Source: Cololabis saira
Taxonomy: Eukaryota; Chordata; Actinopteri; Beloniformes; Belonidae
NCBI RefSeq assembly: GCF_033807715.1
Contig: NC_084591.1
Coordinates: forward strand, 49,529,415 to 49,593,414
Reading direction: 5' to 3'
DNA: 64,000 nt
How positions within the stretch are numbered: position 1 is the stretch's first letter; each line of letters opens with the position of its first letter. Below are positions 1 to 12,708 of this stretch, one piece after another. The notes below the pieces were generated by a model. The model worked only from the letters and a program-made list of their open reading frames with translations, searched no databases and was not told the origin of the DNA. The translations under genes were made by a program, and so were the position numbers.

Positions 1-656
1 AACACGATGTAAAAAGACTAACTCAGTCTTAAAATATTTTTCAAGTGATGTTAATCTGTCAATTAATAAAAAATACTGTGCAATGTTTGGAATAAAATGC
101 AAAAATGCAAAATGCAAAAAGAAAGAGCAAAATCTGAACATGAGCAGGTGAGGTAAAGACGAAGGCTGGCTCCTGCACCGCTGGCTTTGTCACCTTGCTC
201 ATCCAAAGGGGGTTAAAGCAAGGCACCCTGGGAAATCACTGCATCCAGCATGCATTGATTTATTCAGGATGAAGTGTATACATGCCAGAGAGAGTGGTTT
301 TTTTGTTGGGTTTTTTTGGTCCGAGTGCCTTTGTAGTGTAATAAAGAGAGCAGCCTGGTGGACATCTGTTTAGAGACCGTAGATAAGAGCGACAGGACCG
401 GCCGGTGTATCCGCCGCTCTCTGGTCCTCTCTGGTCCTCCTGCTCATTCCTGCCGTCTTGTCTCTTCATACGTGTAATTAAGAGCCAAAGCAAACCCTTT
501 GACCCGTCTCGGCATGACGGAGAGTCCCACATCCTGCTGTGCCGTTGCCTGTTTTTAAAACCACCTTCTTTGCCTGGAACTGGCTGAAGTTGGATAGTGA
601 AATCTGTAACCACAGCTGGAAGTGAAGCTTCATCCTAGGTGACGCATCTTGACTTG
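1..656. other. Non-coding, no feature recognised
   Basis: This AT-rich single-copy-looking DNA has no zinc-finger exon and no clear transposon end. It is taken to be part of the downstream znf423 intron because the last exons of the gene were not found in the window. Short open frames here have no recognisable domain. Confidence 0.5.
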
Positions 657-1086
657 TTCTAGTGGAAGAAGATTAACTAGCTCAGGGGTCGGCAACCCGC
701 GGCTCCGGAGCTGCATGTGGCTCTTTTTCAAAAATGTTTGACCTTTTTTTTTCCTTTGTTTTTTCTTTTTCTTTTCGACCCTTTTCTTAACATTTCGACT
801 TTTTTCTCGAAATCTTGACTTTTTTCTCATCATTTCAACTTTTTTCTCGAAATCTTGACTTTTTTCTCGACATTTCAACTTTTTTCTCAACATTTCAAAA
901 TTTTTCTCGAAATTTCGACTTATTTCTCAACATTTCACCTTTCGCCATTTGCCTTCATTCTAATACAAGACTTTTCATTTTTTGCGGCTCCAGACATACT
1001 TGTTTGTTGTGTTTTTTTGTCCAATATTGCTCTTTCAACATTTTGGGTGGCCGACCCCTGTTCTAGTGGAAGAACATTAACTAGCT
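657..1086. mobile_element. Non-autonomous TIR element (CAGGGGTCGG family)
   Basis: The element body is 683-1060. It starts CAGGGGTCGGCAACCCGCGG and ends GGCCGACCCCTG, a terminal inverted repeat typical of short hAT-like elements in fish. The interior is a degenerate run of a TCGA/TTTTTTCTCGAAAT motif. It is flanked by a 26-bp direct repeat with one mismatch (657-682 and 1061-1086), much longer than the usual 8-bp hAT duplication. An inverted, incomplete copy lies near 7721. Confidence 0.8.
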
Positions 1087-1727
1087 TGTCAAGATAATTT
1101 ACTAGCGTTTTTTTTTTAAAATATTGTTTTCTACTCGTGTCTGTTTAACAGCAGCTCCATTAATGTGTCACATTAACTATTCCTCTGGCAGCAGGCCCAC
1201 AATTACTGTACGGATGCCAAATAAGTGATGTCTGCATCCGATACCAGGAGAAGAAAGAAATGAATCAGTGCTGAAGTCCACTCTCTTAAAAGCCTGAGAC
1301 ATTCTTCAAAACGCTGTCTTCAAAGCTGGCTCTGCTGTGAAGTGTAGCGAGCTACCGGATGAGTCAGGCCTGATGGAGACGGCGTCTATAAATCAGTCAA
1401 AGAGAGGAAAGCTAACCATCTCCAGTTGTTGCTCACCTCTTACAACATCACACTTTTCTGCTCTCCTTATGTTCTTCCAAACAGACCACAAACTGAGATG
1501 AAAGTCACTCACTTTACAAGTGACTGAACTGCTACATCTCCATCCCCTTCTCAAACCACAACTGTGCGTTGTAAAACGTACACTGACATATATCTTTTCT
1601 ACATTCACGTTTCACCTCCACGAAGAATCAATTGTGAATCCAGCCATGAGCAGGAGACGTTAGGATCATGAGAACCGTGAAGATTCTCTCAGGTCTCTAC
1701 AGAATCCCCCACTGTCATCCAGATGTG
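1087..1727. other. Non-coding, no clear repeat
   Basis: No exon or repeat is recognised here. The stretch at about 1140-1400 looks like single-copy sequence, but no function can be read from it. Confidence 0.4.
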
Positions 1728-2503
1728 GAGACGAGCAGAGCTGGTAGAGTAGCCCAACATTATACTCAAGTAAAAGTACTGGTACTTCAGAATATTATCA
1801 CTCAAGTAGAAGTAAAAAGTACTTATCCAAATAATTACTTGAGTAAAAGTAAAAAAGTACTTGGTGAAAAAACTACTCAAGTACTGAGTAACTGTTGAGT
1901 AACGTCTGATTTATGTTTTTAACACAACCATTCAAACAGACAAAAGTACAAAATAATCATCTTCAGGCAAATTAAATCAATAAAATAATAAAATAAATTA
2001 AAAATAATAAAAAATTTAAAATAGCTTAAATTAAAATAAGCTTAAAGTAAATTCAAGTACTTTAATAAATAATAAAATTAATAAAATAACAGAATAAAAA
2101 AATACATTAAGCACAAGTAGCACAAAATTTCCAGCCTTTGTACTTTTCTTTTTTAACCAGGCAGAACTAGAACAAACATGAACTCATAGAAACTCTGTGT
2201 GTGTTTGAGTCTGTGTAAATGTGACAAAACATGCAAAATCAAACATTTTTCCCAAAGAATCACCCAGTGATGTCATGAGATTGACGCGTACGTGGATAAA
2301 AGGGATAAAAGAAAAGTAACAGCTCAACGTAGCCTAATGTAGCGGAGGAAGAGGAACAGTTTCTTCTTCACAAATCTACTCAAGTAAAAGTAAAAAGTAT
2401 AGTGATTCAAAACTACTCCTAAAAGTACAACATTTCCCAAAACTTACTCAAGTAAATGTAACGGAGTAAATGTAACTCGTTACTACCTAACTCTGGAGAC
2501 GAG
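1728..2503. mobile_element. hAT-like non-autonomous element with 8-bp target duplication
   Basis: The body is 1736-2495 (760 bp). Its ends are CAGAGCTGGTAG and, read inward from the other side, CAGAGTTAGGTAG. A perfect 8-bp direct repeat, GAGACGAG, sits at 1728-1735 and 2496-2503. The interior is full of AGTAAAAGTA motifs and has no coding capacity. An 8-bp duplication with CAGRG ends is characteristic of hAT elements. A copy in the opposite orientation lies at 41348-42078. Confidence 0.88.
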
Positions 2504-2743
2504 TTACATCGACGCTGATCTGTGAACATAGTGTGTGTTTTACTGTGGTGTTTCACCATGAAACTACTCAACACACACTTAACAGGAGAACAAACTTGCA
2601 CAATGGACTCACATTTTGTGTTTCCTGTCTGTCTGGCACCGTCTCCCCCTCTCCGCCGGCTCAACAAGGCAGGCAAGGTGACCCTGAAGCCCGGGCTGTG
2701 TGAGTGTGCATTCACTAGTTAGTGTGTGTTCTTGTTGCGCTGT

Positions 2744-2747
<4 letters not shown>

Positions 2748-2786
<39 letters not shown>
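2748..2786. repeat. (TG)n microsatellite
   Basis: This is a short TG dinucleotide run in otherwise non-coding sequence. Confidence 0.9.
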
Positions 2787-2789
<3 letters not shown>

Positions 2790-3077
2790 ATGTCCAGTCC
2801 CAGTAATTAACACCAGCCACTAATGAAGTCCAGCTGCTCGGCAAGAGGACGGAAAGTGAAGCCAAAAGCTGCCAGAAACCACTCTCATCCTCTCTGTATC
2901 TTCTCCCCTCTGGCAGGCTCTCCCTCCATCTCTTCATCTCTCTATCTCCCCCTAACTACGCCACTGCTCTCCCTTCATTTACAACTATTGATCAGCATTC
3001 ACTTGTCTTCCTTCCTTCCTCACTTGCTCTCTCCATCTCCTCTGCAGCTCCATGTCTGCATCACTCTGCTGCTCTGT

Positions 3078-3837
3078 ATCAACACTAGGCCCGCAATGAT
3101 TCGTCAACGTTGTCGACAAAAATCCATAATCAAAATTGTCGACAATGAATTCCATTGTCGACAATTGTCGTCAGGAGGCGTCTCACTTCAATACGACCTC
3201 TGCCGAGAGTAGTCATGCGCGATAGCGTCTCTGCAGCTGCAGGTAATTAAACTTCAAAAGTCGGTAATGCATTTGAAGAGAAAGCACGTCGTGTTGAACG
3301 AAACGGATTCGCCTTGGTAAGATATTAAGCCTGTTTTCATTTATTAAATGAATGTGTTTCCTTCGTTAACTTTGTTTATTTCATGTAATTTATTAGTGTT
3401 ATTTGAGCCACTCACAGCTACTCTCACAGCTACTAAACAGCATCTAACTTTCAGTCAGGGCCCTATGAACTGTCAATCATCCATCAAGCTCCACAATGAT
3501 CATGTTAACATTAAATCAGATAGATTTGTCTGGACATTTCTCTTGCGGGACGGGAGAAGATACTAAATCAATGCATCTTTATTATTGTGCGCCGTGCGGG
3601 CAGGAATTCTCAGAGTTTAGCGGATGCGGGCGGGATCTGGATGAAGAAAACAGTCCCGCTATATCAGGGCTCTAGTCCCATCTTTCTGGTGTTTATTATC
3701 ATTTGCCACATAATTAAAGCAACCTCATACTAAATTAACAAAAAAAGACTAATTATCCGATTAGTCGACTAATCGTTTCAATAGTCGGTGACTGGTCGAC
3801 TATTGAAATAGTCATTAGTTGAAGCCCTAATCAACAC
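3078..3837. mobile_element. hAT-like element with 8-bp target duplication
   Basis: The body is 3086-3829. Its ends are TAGGCCCGCAATGA and, from the other side, TAGGGCTTCAACTAATGAC. The perfect direct repeat ATCAACAC occurs at 3078-3085 and 3830-3837. Both ends carry short palindromes based on GTCGAC (GTCGACAA near the left end, GTCGACTA near the right). No transposase frame survives. Confidence 0.85.
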
Positions 3838-5365
3838 TGTTTCCACTTCTCACTGTCATTCTGGGATTATGCACTTTGACGTTTTACTCCGGTTTGTCCC
3901 TCCTAAAACTCTTTTCTATTCCCACGTTTCCTCTTTTGGCCGCAAAAACCTGCTTCTTCTAGTTTAGAAGTTAGTTAAGTTGGTTGTTTTTTGCCAAATT
4001 AAATAATAACTCACGCTTCTAAACCAAACTCTGAAGACTTGGAGCCGAGCAGATCATTAAGTGTGTTTCTGTTTCCATCCTTTCTTCTCCAGTCCATCGG
4101 GCAAGATATTTTCTGTTCACTGGACACATTTCAAACTTATGTAGCCAGAATATCTCACAAACAATACACAGAGTCTGAAAAACTTTGACCTTCAGCTTTT
4201 TTTTGGGGATCACTAGAAAAGAACCAGAGATTGAAATCTGCCGTCATGTCGTGGCCTGTAATGCGTTTCATGAAAAAACAAGCTGACACGATTCACTGCG
4301 GTAATAAATATGTTTGTTGCGCGCCTTGGTCAAAATACAAAGTGAAAGAGCATTTTATTAAAACCCCTCTGTCCGTCACAGCTTGTTTTAATTCAAACTG
4401 GTCACTTGATCTTGAGCAGGAACCAGCATGAAGGATCATGGGAAATGATCTGGGACGGGTGACCGTATGAAAACATGGGGAAAAAACCCCCTCATCAGTC
4501 TATTCCTAATTTCTAGTGCTGCAATCAATGATGATTTTGGCAGTCCGCTAAACTGTAGAATGTTTTTCCCCAAGTAGACAATTATTCATAGATCTGCTGT
4601 GAAATTGCAGCTCTGTGTAGCAAATTCTTTATTTCACATGTCATACTAGAGAAGTCTGTCCAGCTCTTGTTTGTCCTCCACTCAGATTTAATGTCCTTGT
4701 TTCCCCCTCATTAATAAGTTGTCTTTCTTCAGTTTTCATAGTTGACATAGTTGATTTATCATTCAGCTGGAAACACCTGATGCATGTATTTGGATTTGTT
4801 CTGAGTTGGAACTACTTTGATTTTAATAGTCAGCCCCAAGCTGTCATCTCATTATTTTCTTCTCTGTTAAATAAAATACAACTAGCCCACCCTGCAGCGT
4901 TCCATCATGATGCACGACGCAAACACCAACACGATGCATACCGAGGATGCACGTCTGCTTTTTATCCAGATCTTTCTCCTCGTCTCTTGTCCATACAGAA
5001 TGCAAACACACACACAACTTTGTGCAATCCTGCACAAACACACAGGTACACACACACCGGTACAAATACATCGGTACACACACACACACCGGTACACACC
5101 CGTACGCTCGGTACCAGTGCGACAGATGTGCCTGTCACGGGAGGAAATGAATTCAGAATAGTTAGAGAATTAAGCAGGGAGTTAATTGTTGCCTGGCCCT
5201 CGTTTATGAAGCGCAGAAAGGCAAAGCGCTTTGTTTTCCTTGTGACAATTAAACAAGCAGAGATGGAGAGAACAAGCGTGTGTGTGTGTGTGTGATTGTC
5301 CTGTTCTCTTCAGCAGCTGCTGCAGCCACACCTGGAAGAACAGGCACACACACACACACACACAC
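3838..5365. other. Non-coding intron sequence
   Basis: Most of this stretch is AT-rich sequence without a recognised repeat. Short CA-rich runs occur near 5000-5095, 5278-5293 and 5346-5365. The open frames are shadows of the CA repeats. Confidence 0.5.
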
Positions 5366-6456
5366 AAGGGATGGACTAAAAATTTACTAAAAATGTATCC
5401 CAATAATTTCGGGCATTTATCCCGAAAAAGAAAATACCAATACAAAAACGTCATTATCCATCCATCCATCCATCCATCCATCCATCCTTCCTTCCTTCCT
5501 TCCTTCCTTCCTTCCTTCCTTCCTTCCTTCCTTCCTTCCTTCCTTCCTTCCTTCCTTCCTTCCTTCCTTCCTTCCTTCCTTCCTTCCTTCCTTCCTTCCT
5601 TCCTTCCTTCCTTCCTTCCTTCCTTCCTTCCTTCCTTCCTTCCTTCCTTCCTTCCTTCCTTCCTTCCTTCCTTCCTTCCTTCCTTCCTTCCTTCCTTCCT
5701 TCCTTCCTTCCTTCCTTCCTTCCTTCCTTCCTTCCTTCCTTCCTTCCTTCCTTCCTTCCTTCCTTCCTTCCTTCCTTCCTTCCTTCCTTCCTTCCTTCCT
5801 TCCTTCCTTCCTTCCTTCCTTCCTTCCTTCCTTCCTTCCTTCCTTCCTTCCTTCCTTCCTTCCTTCCTTCCTTCCTTCCTTCCTTCCTTCCTTCCTTCCT
5901 TCCTTCCTTCCTTCCTTCCTTCCTTCCTTCCTTCCTTCCTTCCTTCCTTCCTTCCTTCCTTCCTTCCTTCCTTCCTTCCTTCCTTCCTTCCTTCCTTCCT
6001 TCCTTCCTTCCTTCCTTCCTTCCTTCCTTCCTTCCTTCCTTCCTTCCTTCCTTCCTTCCTTCCTTCCTTCCTTCCTTCCTTCCTTCCTTCCTTCCTTCCT
6101 TCCTTCCTTCCTTCCTTCCTTCCTTCCTTCCTTCCTTCCTTCCTTCCTTCCTTCCTTCCTTCCTTCCTTCCTTCCTTCCTTCCTTCCTTCCTTCCTTCCT
6201 TCCTTCCTTCCTTCCTTCCTTCCTTCCTTCCTTCCTTCCTTAACGTTGTGCGTGGATTTAACACAGAAACATAAATCAGCTTTACACAGAAACGTCCATC
6301 CATCCATCCATCCATCATCTATACCCGCTTTATCCCTTGCGGGGTCACAGGGGTCTGCTGGAGTTTATCCCAGCTCATTTCAGGTGAGCGGCAGGGGTTA
6401 CACCCTGAATTTTTTTTGACGGTTTATCGTGAATGGTAAAATATCACCCATTCCTA

Positions 6457-6464
<8 letters not shown>
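5358..6464. mobile_element. hAT-like element hosting a giant tetranucleotide array
   Basis: The left end at 5366 (AAGGGATGGACTAAA) and right end at 6456 (ATCACCCATTCCTA) match the termini of the element at 13211-13915. Both flanks are ACACACAC, so an 8-bp duplication is compatible but not informative inside a CA repeat. The interior holds the TTCC array and a retroelement-like tail of ATCC repeats followed by a GGGGTCACAGGGG segment at about 6296-6412. Confidence 0.65.
5486..6241. repeat. Perfect (TTCC)n microsatellite, about 756 bp
   Basis: About 189 uninterrupted TTCC units follow a short (ATCC)n run at 5457-5485. No interruption is visible. The long open frames on both strands here are artefacts of a tetranucleotide that contains no stop codon. 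Confidence 0.97.
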
Positions 6465-6494
<30 letters not shown>

Positions 6495-6605
6495 ACGCAC
6501 ACACACACGCACACACACCAGCGTAGAAGTAGCACGAGTGAGACATCATTCATTTAAAGCAGACAACTCCTATACACCAGTTAAGATCGCTTATGTAGCA
6601 TGTAG

Positions 6606-7720
<1,115 letters not shown>

Positions 7721-8120
7721 CAGGGGTCGGCAACCCAAAATGTTTTAGATCCATATTAGACCCAAAACACAAAAAACAAATATGTCTGGAGCCGCAAAAA
7801 TGAAAAGTCTTGTATCAGCCTTAGAATGAAGGCAACACAGGCTGCATGTTTCTATACTGAGGTAAAATGTATTTTTTAATTATGCACGTCGAGAAAAAAG
7901 TCGAAATGTCGAGGAAATAGTCAAAATTTCGTGAAAAAAGTTGAAATGTTGAGAAAAAGTCAGAATTTCGAGGAAAAAGTCGAAATTTCGAGATTAATGT
8001 TGAAGTACAATCTTGAGAAAAAAGTCGAAATGTCAAGGAAATAGTCAAAGTTTCGTGAAAAAAGTTTAAATGTTGAGAAAAGGTTGAAATTTCGGGAAAA
8101 AAGTTGAAATGTCGAGAGAT
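7721..8120. mobile_element. Inverted, incomplete copy of the CAGGGGTCGG element
   Basis: The left end CAGGGGTCGGCAACC at 7721 and the following GTCTGGAGCCGCAAAAATG are the reverse complement of the right part of the element at 683-1060. A degenerate array of GAAAAAAGTCGAAAT motifs follows. The opposite terminal repeat is missing, so the right boundary is approximate. Confidence 0.7.
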
Positions 8121-9010
8121 TTTTGAGAAGTCAAAAATTAACTTGCCTCTCTTTTTTAATTTTAGTGATGAAATTAAAAACTCATTCATAATTGTTTTAC
8201 ACAATAACCAAGCAGAAAAGCCAATGGCATTCAGGGGTTTTTGCAGCCAGAGAATATCTAAATAATGGATATCAGGTCCAAGGCCTCTTGCTTTCTCACC
8301 TCAAGACACTGATTAATACAGATCATTTATAAATTGCTTTACAGGTTTGGAGTGTTATTCTACATGCAACTGAAACTCAGCCAAAAATGACTGACTGTTA
8401 AAAAAAACTGAAGCTATGGTAAAGTGGAGGTCAATGCTCGGGATTAACAAGATTAAACCAAAAATTAAATACATCAAAATAAACCACTAATAATCCAATT
8501 TTTTCATCATCTGATCCTGCGTGGTCCCTTATTTTGCTCTCTCCATCTCTCCATTCCCTTACCCCTCCATCATGGCTCCCTCCTTCCCTCTGGTGTCACA
8601 GCTCGCTGGCTCCAGGTGGCGAGGGAGGCAGGGATGCAGGGAAGGATGGATGGAGGGATGGAGGGAGGGAGGGAAGGCAGGAGGAGGGGGTTGCCGTCAT
8701 CTGTTCCAATGTTCACACCATTATCGTGCCAACCAACATCCTGCTCAACACTGCTGGAGTCTGCTTTATGACTATTTTAATTAATACAAGTCCCCTTTTT
8801 AAAAAAAACAAAAATGGACAAATAAATTAAACAAAATTAAAATATGGAAATTAGGAAAAGTTTTGGAGCTGTGTTAATGCATGCAGAAAGGACGCAAGAG
8901 TAGAAAAGTTGCTTTAACTTGCAAAAAATGTTGTAACTAGTTTTGGACACTTGGACCATGGGGTCAACGGAGATAACAGTAACCGTATTTCATAATTATT
9001 AAGCGATAAT
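8121..9010. other. Non-coding intron sequence
   Basis: No exon is seen. A short GGAGGGA-type purine run lies near 8610-8690. Confidence 0.45.
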
Positions 9011-9915
9011 TTGCAGTGTGCAACACTGAAGCCACTTTACATTAGTTTTAGAGTAATGTACAAACATTCCGCACTGGACCTGAGTGGCAAAACATCAGCA
9101 AAAACAGCTGCAACTAGTGGAGAAGACGGGATACCAGCCGATTATCGGCTTAAATTAAAGGCAGTTGGACTTGACAGTGACCCGTACAGTTACCCCAAGA
9201 ACCAGTGGTCCATGGACATTAATATTTGGTAGAGTTACCAAGAACCAGTGGTCCATGGACATTAATATTTGGTACAGTTACCCCAAGAACCAGTGGTCCA
9301 TGGACATTAATATTTGGTACAGTTACCCCAAGAACCAGTGGTCCATGGACATTAATATTTGGTACAGTTACCAAGAACCAGTGGTCCATGGACATTAATA
9401 TTTGGTACAGTTACCAAGAACCAGTGGTCCATGGACATTAATATTTGGTACAGTTACCCCAAGAACCAGTGGTCCATGGACATTAATATTTGGTACAGTT
9501 ACCAAGAACCAGTGGTCCATGGACATTAATATTTGGTACAGTTACCCCAAGAACCAGTGGTCCATGGACATTAATATTTGGTACAGTTACCAAGAACCAG
9601 TGGTCCATGGACATTAATATTTGGTACAGTTACCCCAAGAACCAGTGGTCCATGGACATTAATATTTGGTACAGTTACCAAGAACCAGTGGTCCATGGAC
9701 ATTAATATTTGGTACAGTTACCAAGAACCAGTGGTCCATGGACATTAATATTTGGTACAGTTACCAAGAACCAGTGGTCCATGGACATTAATATTTGGTA
9801 CAGTTACCAAGAACCAGTGGTCCATGGACATTAATATTTGGTACAGTTACCAAGAACCAGTGGTCCATGTACATTAATATTTGGTACAGTTACCAAGAAC
9901 CAGTGGTCCATGACC
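9011..9915 (+). repeat. 43/45-bp minisatellite grown from a transposase-like frame
   Basis: About 17 tandem units run from 9182 to 9915. They come in two lengths, 45 bp with TTACCCCAAG and 43 bp with TTACCAAG. Upstream at 9011-9182 is an open frame that leads into the first unit, whose translation reads DPYSYPKNQWSMDINIW. The same upstream segment and two or three units occur inverted at 39490-39700, next to a THAP-domain remnant. The array therefore looks like local amplification of part of a P-element-like (THAP) transposon; that origin is inferred. Confidence 0.8.
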
Positions 9916-10569
9916 CCCGTAAATAAACATGTGTGCGCATGTGGGCTCGGTTAAATAACAGCGGCATTAATCATTTTACAGGCCTAAGTTCTGGTGAGAG
10001 CCGTGTCACTGAGCGGAGAGGTGGAAGCAGCTTTTTACAACGTTAAACACCATGTCTTTTCTGAAACTGGAAAAGATCGTTATCCAGTGAAAGGTAGCTC
10101 TAACAAATTTTATAATAAGTGGCTTCCTTTTCTTACATTCTTCCACTCTCTCCGGTCCCTGATTGACGGACCCCCCTCCCTCTTTTCTCTCTTTCTTCTT
10201 CCTTTTTGTTATTTGTCTTTTTTTTTCTATTTTTTTATTTAGACGTGTAGCTTTAATACTTAATTATTACTTAAAATATTTTTCAGTTATTTATTTATCG
10301 TTATTAATATTATTTTTGTTGAATTGTGTAATGTTTTGTCCTTAAACCAGACTGTATATCTTTTTCTCATTCCATTGGGATGCACAGTATTGTTATGTGT
10401 CAAATATCTTATATATTTTAGATTGCCATACAGAAATAATATGATACTCAATGTAAATGTGTCATTGAGTCCTGTTCTACTGTGCCTTACCCCCTAATAA
10501 AAATATTTAAAAAAAATAAATAAAAAAAAACTTTAGTGAAGGTACATCAACTCATCAGTGAGGAGAGAT
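9916..10569. other. Non-coding, possible transposon remainder
   Basis: Directly after the minisatellite comes a frame at 9994-10140 reading AFYNVKHHVFSETGKDRYPV, then pyrimidine-rich and AT-rich DNA ending in a poly-A-like stretch near 10510. It may be the rest of the mobile element that carries the minisatellite. No family was recognised. Confidence 0.35.
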
Positions 10570-11007
10570 TTAGGGCCAATCCCAATACACCCCCTATTTT
10601 CTACCACTAGCCCTCCCTCTCTACCACTACCCCTAAAAAAGAAGGGACAGATTTTAGGGCACTTGTAATCTTCCCAGGGCCCAATCCCAATACTCCCCCT
10701 ACCCCTACTTTTCAGCACTACCCCTACATTTTGCTTGCTACGTCACTGCGTGGTTTACGTTCGGGTATGTAAGCGACTGCGTAGTTACGTTTGCACATAC
10801 GTCACACATATCAGGAAGCCCAGAGCTAAAAGCTGTTTTAATTTCAGCTGTAGCGCTGTTAATATGCCACTTTATTAAGTTTTAATATTTTTTCAGACGT
10901 AAAAGTAACCGTTAAGATCCCCAATCTGGGCTCAGTTTATCCAAATAACGCCTATTAAGAAATTTGATCCTAAGTTTTTGGGATGAGAAGAGCCGCCGGC
11001 CCGGGGC

Positions 11008-11096
11008 GCAGCAGCAGCAGCAGCAGCGGCAGCGGCAGCGGCAGCGGCAGCGGCAGCGGCAGCGGCAGCGGCAGCAGCGGCAGCGGCAGCGGCAGC

Positions 11097-11150
<54 letters not shown>
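11008..11150. repeat. (CAG)n/(CGGCAG)n triplet array
   Basis: A compound GCAGCAG and GCAGCGGCAGCG array of about 143 bp. It is open in all three frames on both strands (Gln/Arg, Ser/Gly and so on) but has no start-exon context, so it is not called as coding. Confidence 0.93.
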
Positions 11151-11348
11151 TCACATACAGACGTGATCGCCGGGTCAACCTGCGCCGTCGTCCCGGGGAG
11201 AAACCTGCAGCTCTCTGGAGAATTACCGCTGAAATAAATCATTTAGGAAGATAAATGTTGGTTTAATAGATGAAATCTAACAGTTGTAGCTACGCCTGTT
11301 AAGAAATTTGCTCCGAAAATTTCGGGAATGAAAACAGCCTGCCGGCCC

Positions 11349-11672
11349 GGCTGATTTATGGTTCCGTGTTAAATCGACGCAGAGCCTACAGCGTAGGGTA
11401 AGGCGTAGGGAACGGCGTAGGGAACGGCATAGGGAACGGCGTAGGGAACGGCATAGGGAACGGCATAGGGAACGGCGTAGGGAACGGCGTAGGGAACGGC
11501 ATAGGGAACGGCGTAGGGAACGGCGTAGGGTACAGCGTAGGGTATAGCGTAGGGTACAGCGTAGGGTACAGCGTAGGGTACGGCGTAGGGTACGCTGTAG
11601 GGTACGCCGTACGACGCCGCGTAACCTACGGCGTAGGTTCTGCGTTGGTGTAACGCGGAACCATAAATCAGC
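11349..11672. mobile_element. Nested TIR element with 12-bp minisatellite core
   Basis: The inverted ends are GGCTGATTTATGGTTCCG and its reverse complement at 11655-11672. The core at about 11390-11610 is a tandem repeat of a 12-bp unit (GGCGTAGGGAAC and the variant GCGTAGGGTACA), which looks like expansion of the element's own GTAGGGTAC motif. Confidence 0.75.
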
Positions 11673-12344
11673 CTTTATTCTGGCGAGTTTTGAAAAAGAC
11701 TTCGCAACAACGAGCAAGCGAGTGATTATATACATTCACTGAGTGAATAATATGAAAGTAAAATATATTTCTCACTAGAAATGTCATCAAAATGCATTTT
11801 TATGCAGAAACTAACTCAAAATATTGATTTTATTCACTAAAAAATAAGAAATGTCCGCCATGTTTTTTTTTTTTTATTCAGTCTGCAAATGACGACGAAA
11901 AGCATTCTGGGAAATTTTTCTGGCCCTAGGTCGCGAAGTCAGCATCTGAAAACCCTCGCTCTGTAGGGACAGATTCATAGCCACTACACTCGTTTTCCCC
12001 ACTCCCCCTAGGTGAAAAGAGGAATTGGGACACCACTACCCTCACGCGCAAAATTTAGGGGGTAGGACTGAAGACTAGGGGTAGTGGGAGTATTGGGACA
12101 GGGCCTTAAGCCAACTCTTGTGGGATGGTGTTGGGATGGTGGGATGGTGTTGAGTTTTAAACTTCTCCTGCAGCAACAGAAACAACTGTGGCTGATCCTT
12201 TTCCAAATCTTTCACCAACTGTCCACAAACTTAAACATGCATTTGCATCAAACAAACATTAAATCAACGTATTGACTTTGTTCAGTGTTGCAGCCCAGAC
12301 TCCGGTTCTGCAGGTTTCCCTGCAGCACCGTCAGCTCAGAGCAG

Positions 12345-12708
12345 CACGCAGGGCTGCCGGTGCAACGCCCCAGCAGAGCAGGCACAGGGCTGCTGGTGCA
12401 ACGCCCCAGCAGAGCAGGCACAGGGCTGCCGGTGCAACGCCCCAGCAGAGCAGGCACAGGGCTGCCGGTGCAACGCCCCAGCAGAGCAGGCACAGGGCTG
12501 CCGGTGCAACGCCCCAGCAGAGCAGGCACAGGGCTGCCGGTGCAACGCCCCAGCAGAGCAGGCACAGGGCTGCCGGTGCAACTCCCCAGCAGAGCAGGCA
12601 CAGGGCTGCCGGTGCAACGCCCCAGCAGAGCAGGCACAGGGCTGCCGGTGCAACTCCCCAGCAGAGCAGGCACAGGGCTGCCGGTGCAACTCCCCAGCAG
12701 AGACGGCA
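12345..12708. repeat. 36-bp minisatellite, about 10 units
   Basis: The unit begins GGGCTGCCGGTGCAACGCCC and ends AGGCACA, with CGCCCC/CTCCCC variants. Because 36 is a multiple of three the array encodes a 12-residue repeat in every open frame, which explains several long frames on both strands. There is no splice or start context that supports coding use. Confidence 0.92.

Larger units (their letters stand above)
10570..12107. mobile_element. Composite TIR element with nested element and repeats
   Basis: Inverted termini of the type AGGGCC..TCCCAATACT occur at 10570, again at 10675, and in reverse at 12083-12107. Inside are a CAG/CGG triplet array (11008-11150), a nested inverted-repeat element (11349-11672), and a diverged direct repeat of about 55 bp (10953-11005 against 11291-11350, both ending GCCGGCCCGG). 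No coding capacity is seen. Confidence 0.6.

Noticed and set aside
4780..5295. A 171-codon plus-strand frame
   Set aside because: It is mainly CA-repeat derived (Thr/His) with no domain or exon signals.
5182..6318. Long open frames of the KEGR/PSFL type across TTCC or GGAA arrays, also at 47392-49190, 48316-50343, 50820-51710, 52700-54270 and 55558-56359
   Set aside because: A tetranucleotide without stop codons is open in every frame. There is no start, splice or domain evidence.
9182..9915. CRISPR-like array
   Set aside because: Units are directly adjacent with no unique spacers, and the context is a vertebrate intron. The same holds for the 16-, 18-, 22-, 23- and 31-bp arrays.
10964..11254. 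Poly-Gln/Arg frame as a possible coding CAG-repeat gene
   Set aside because: It lies inside a composite mobile element, is equally open in other frames and strands, and has no exon context.
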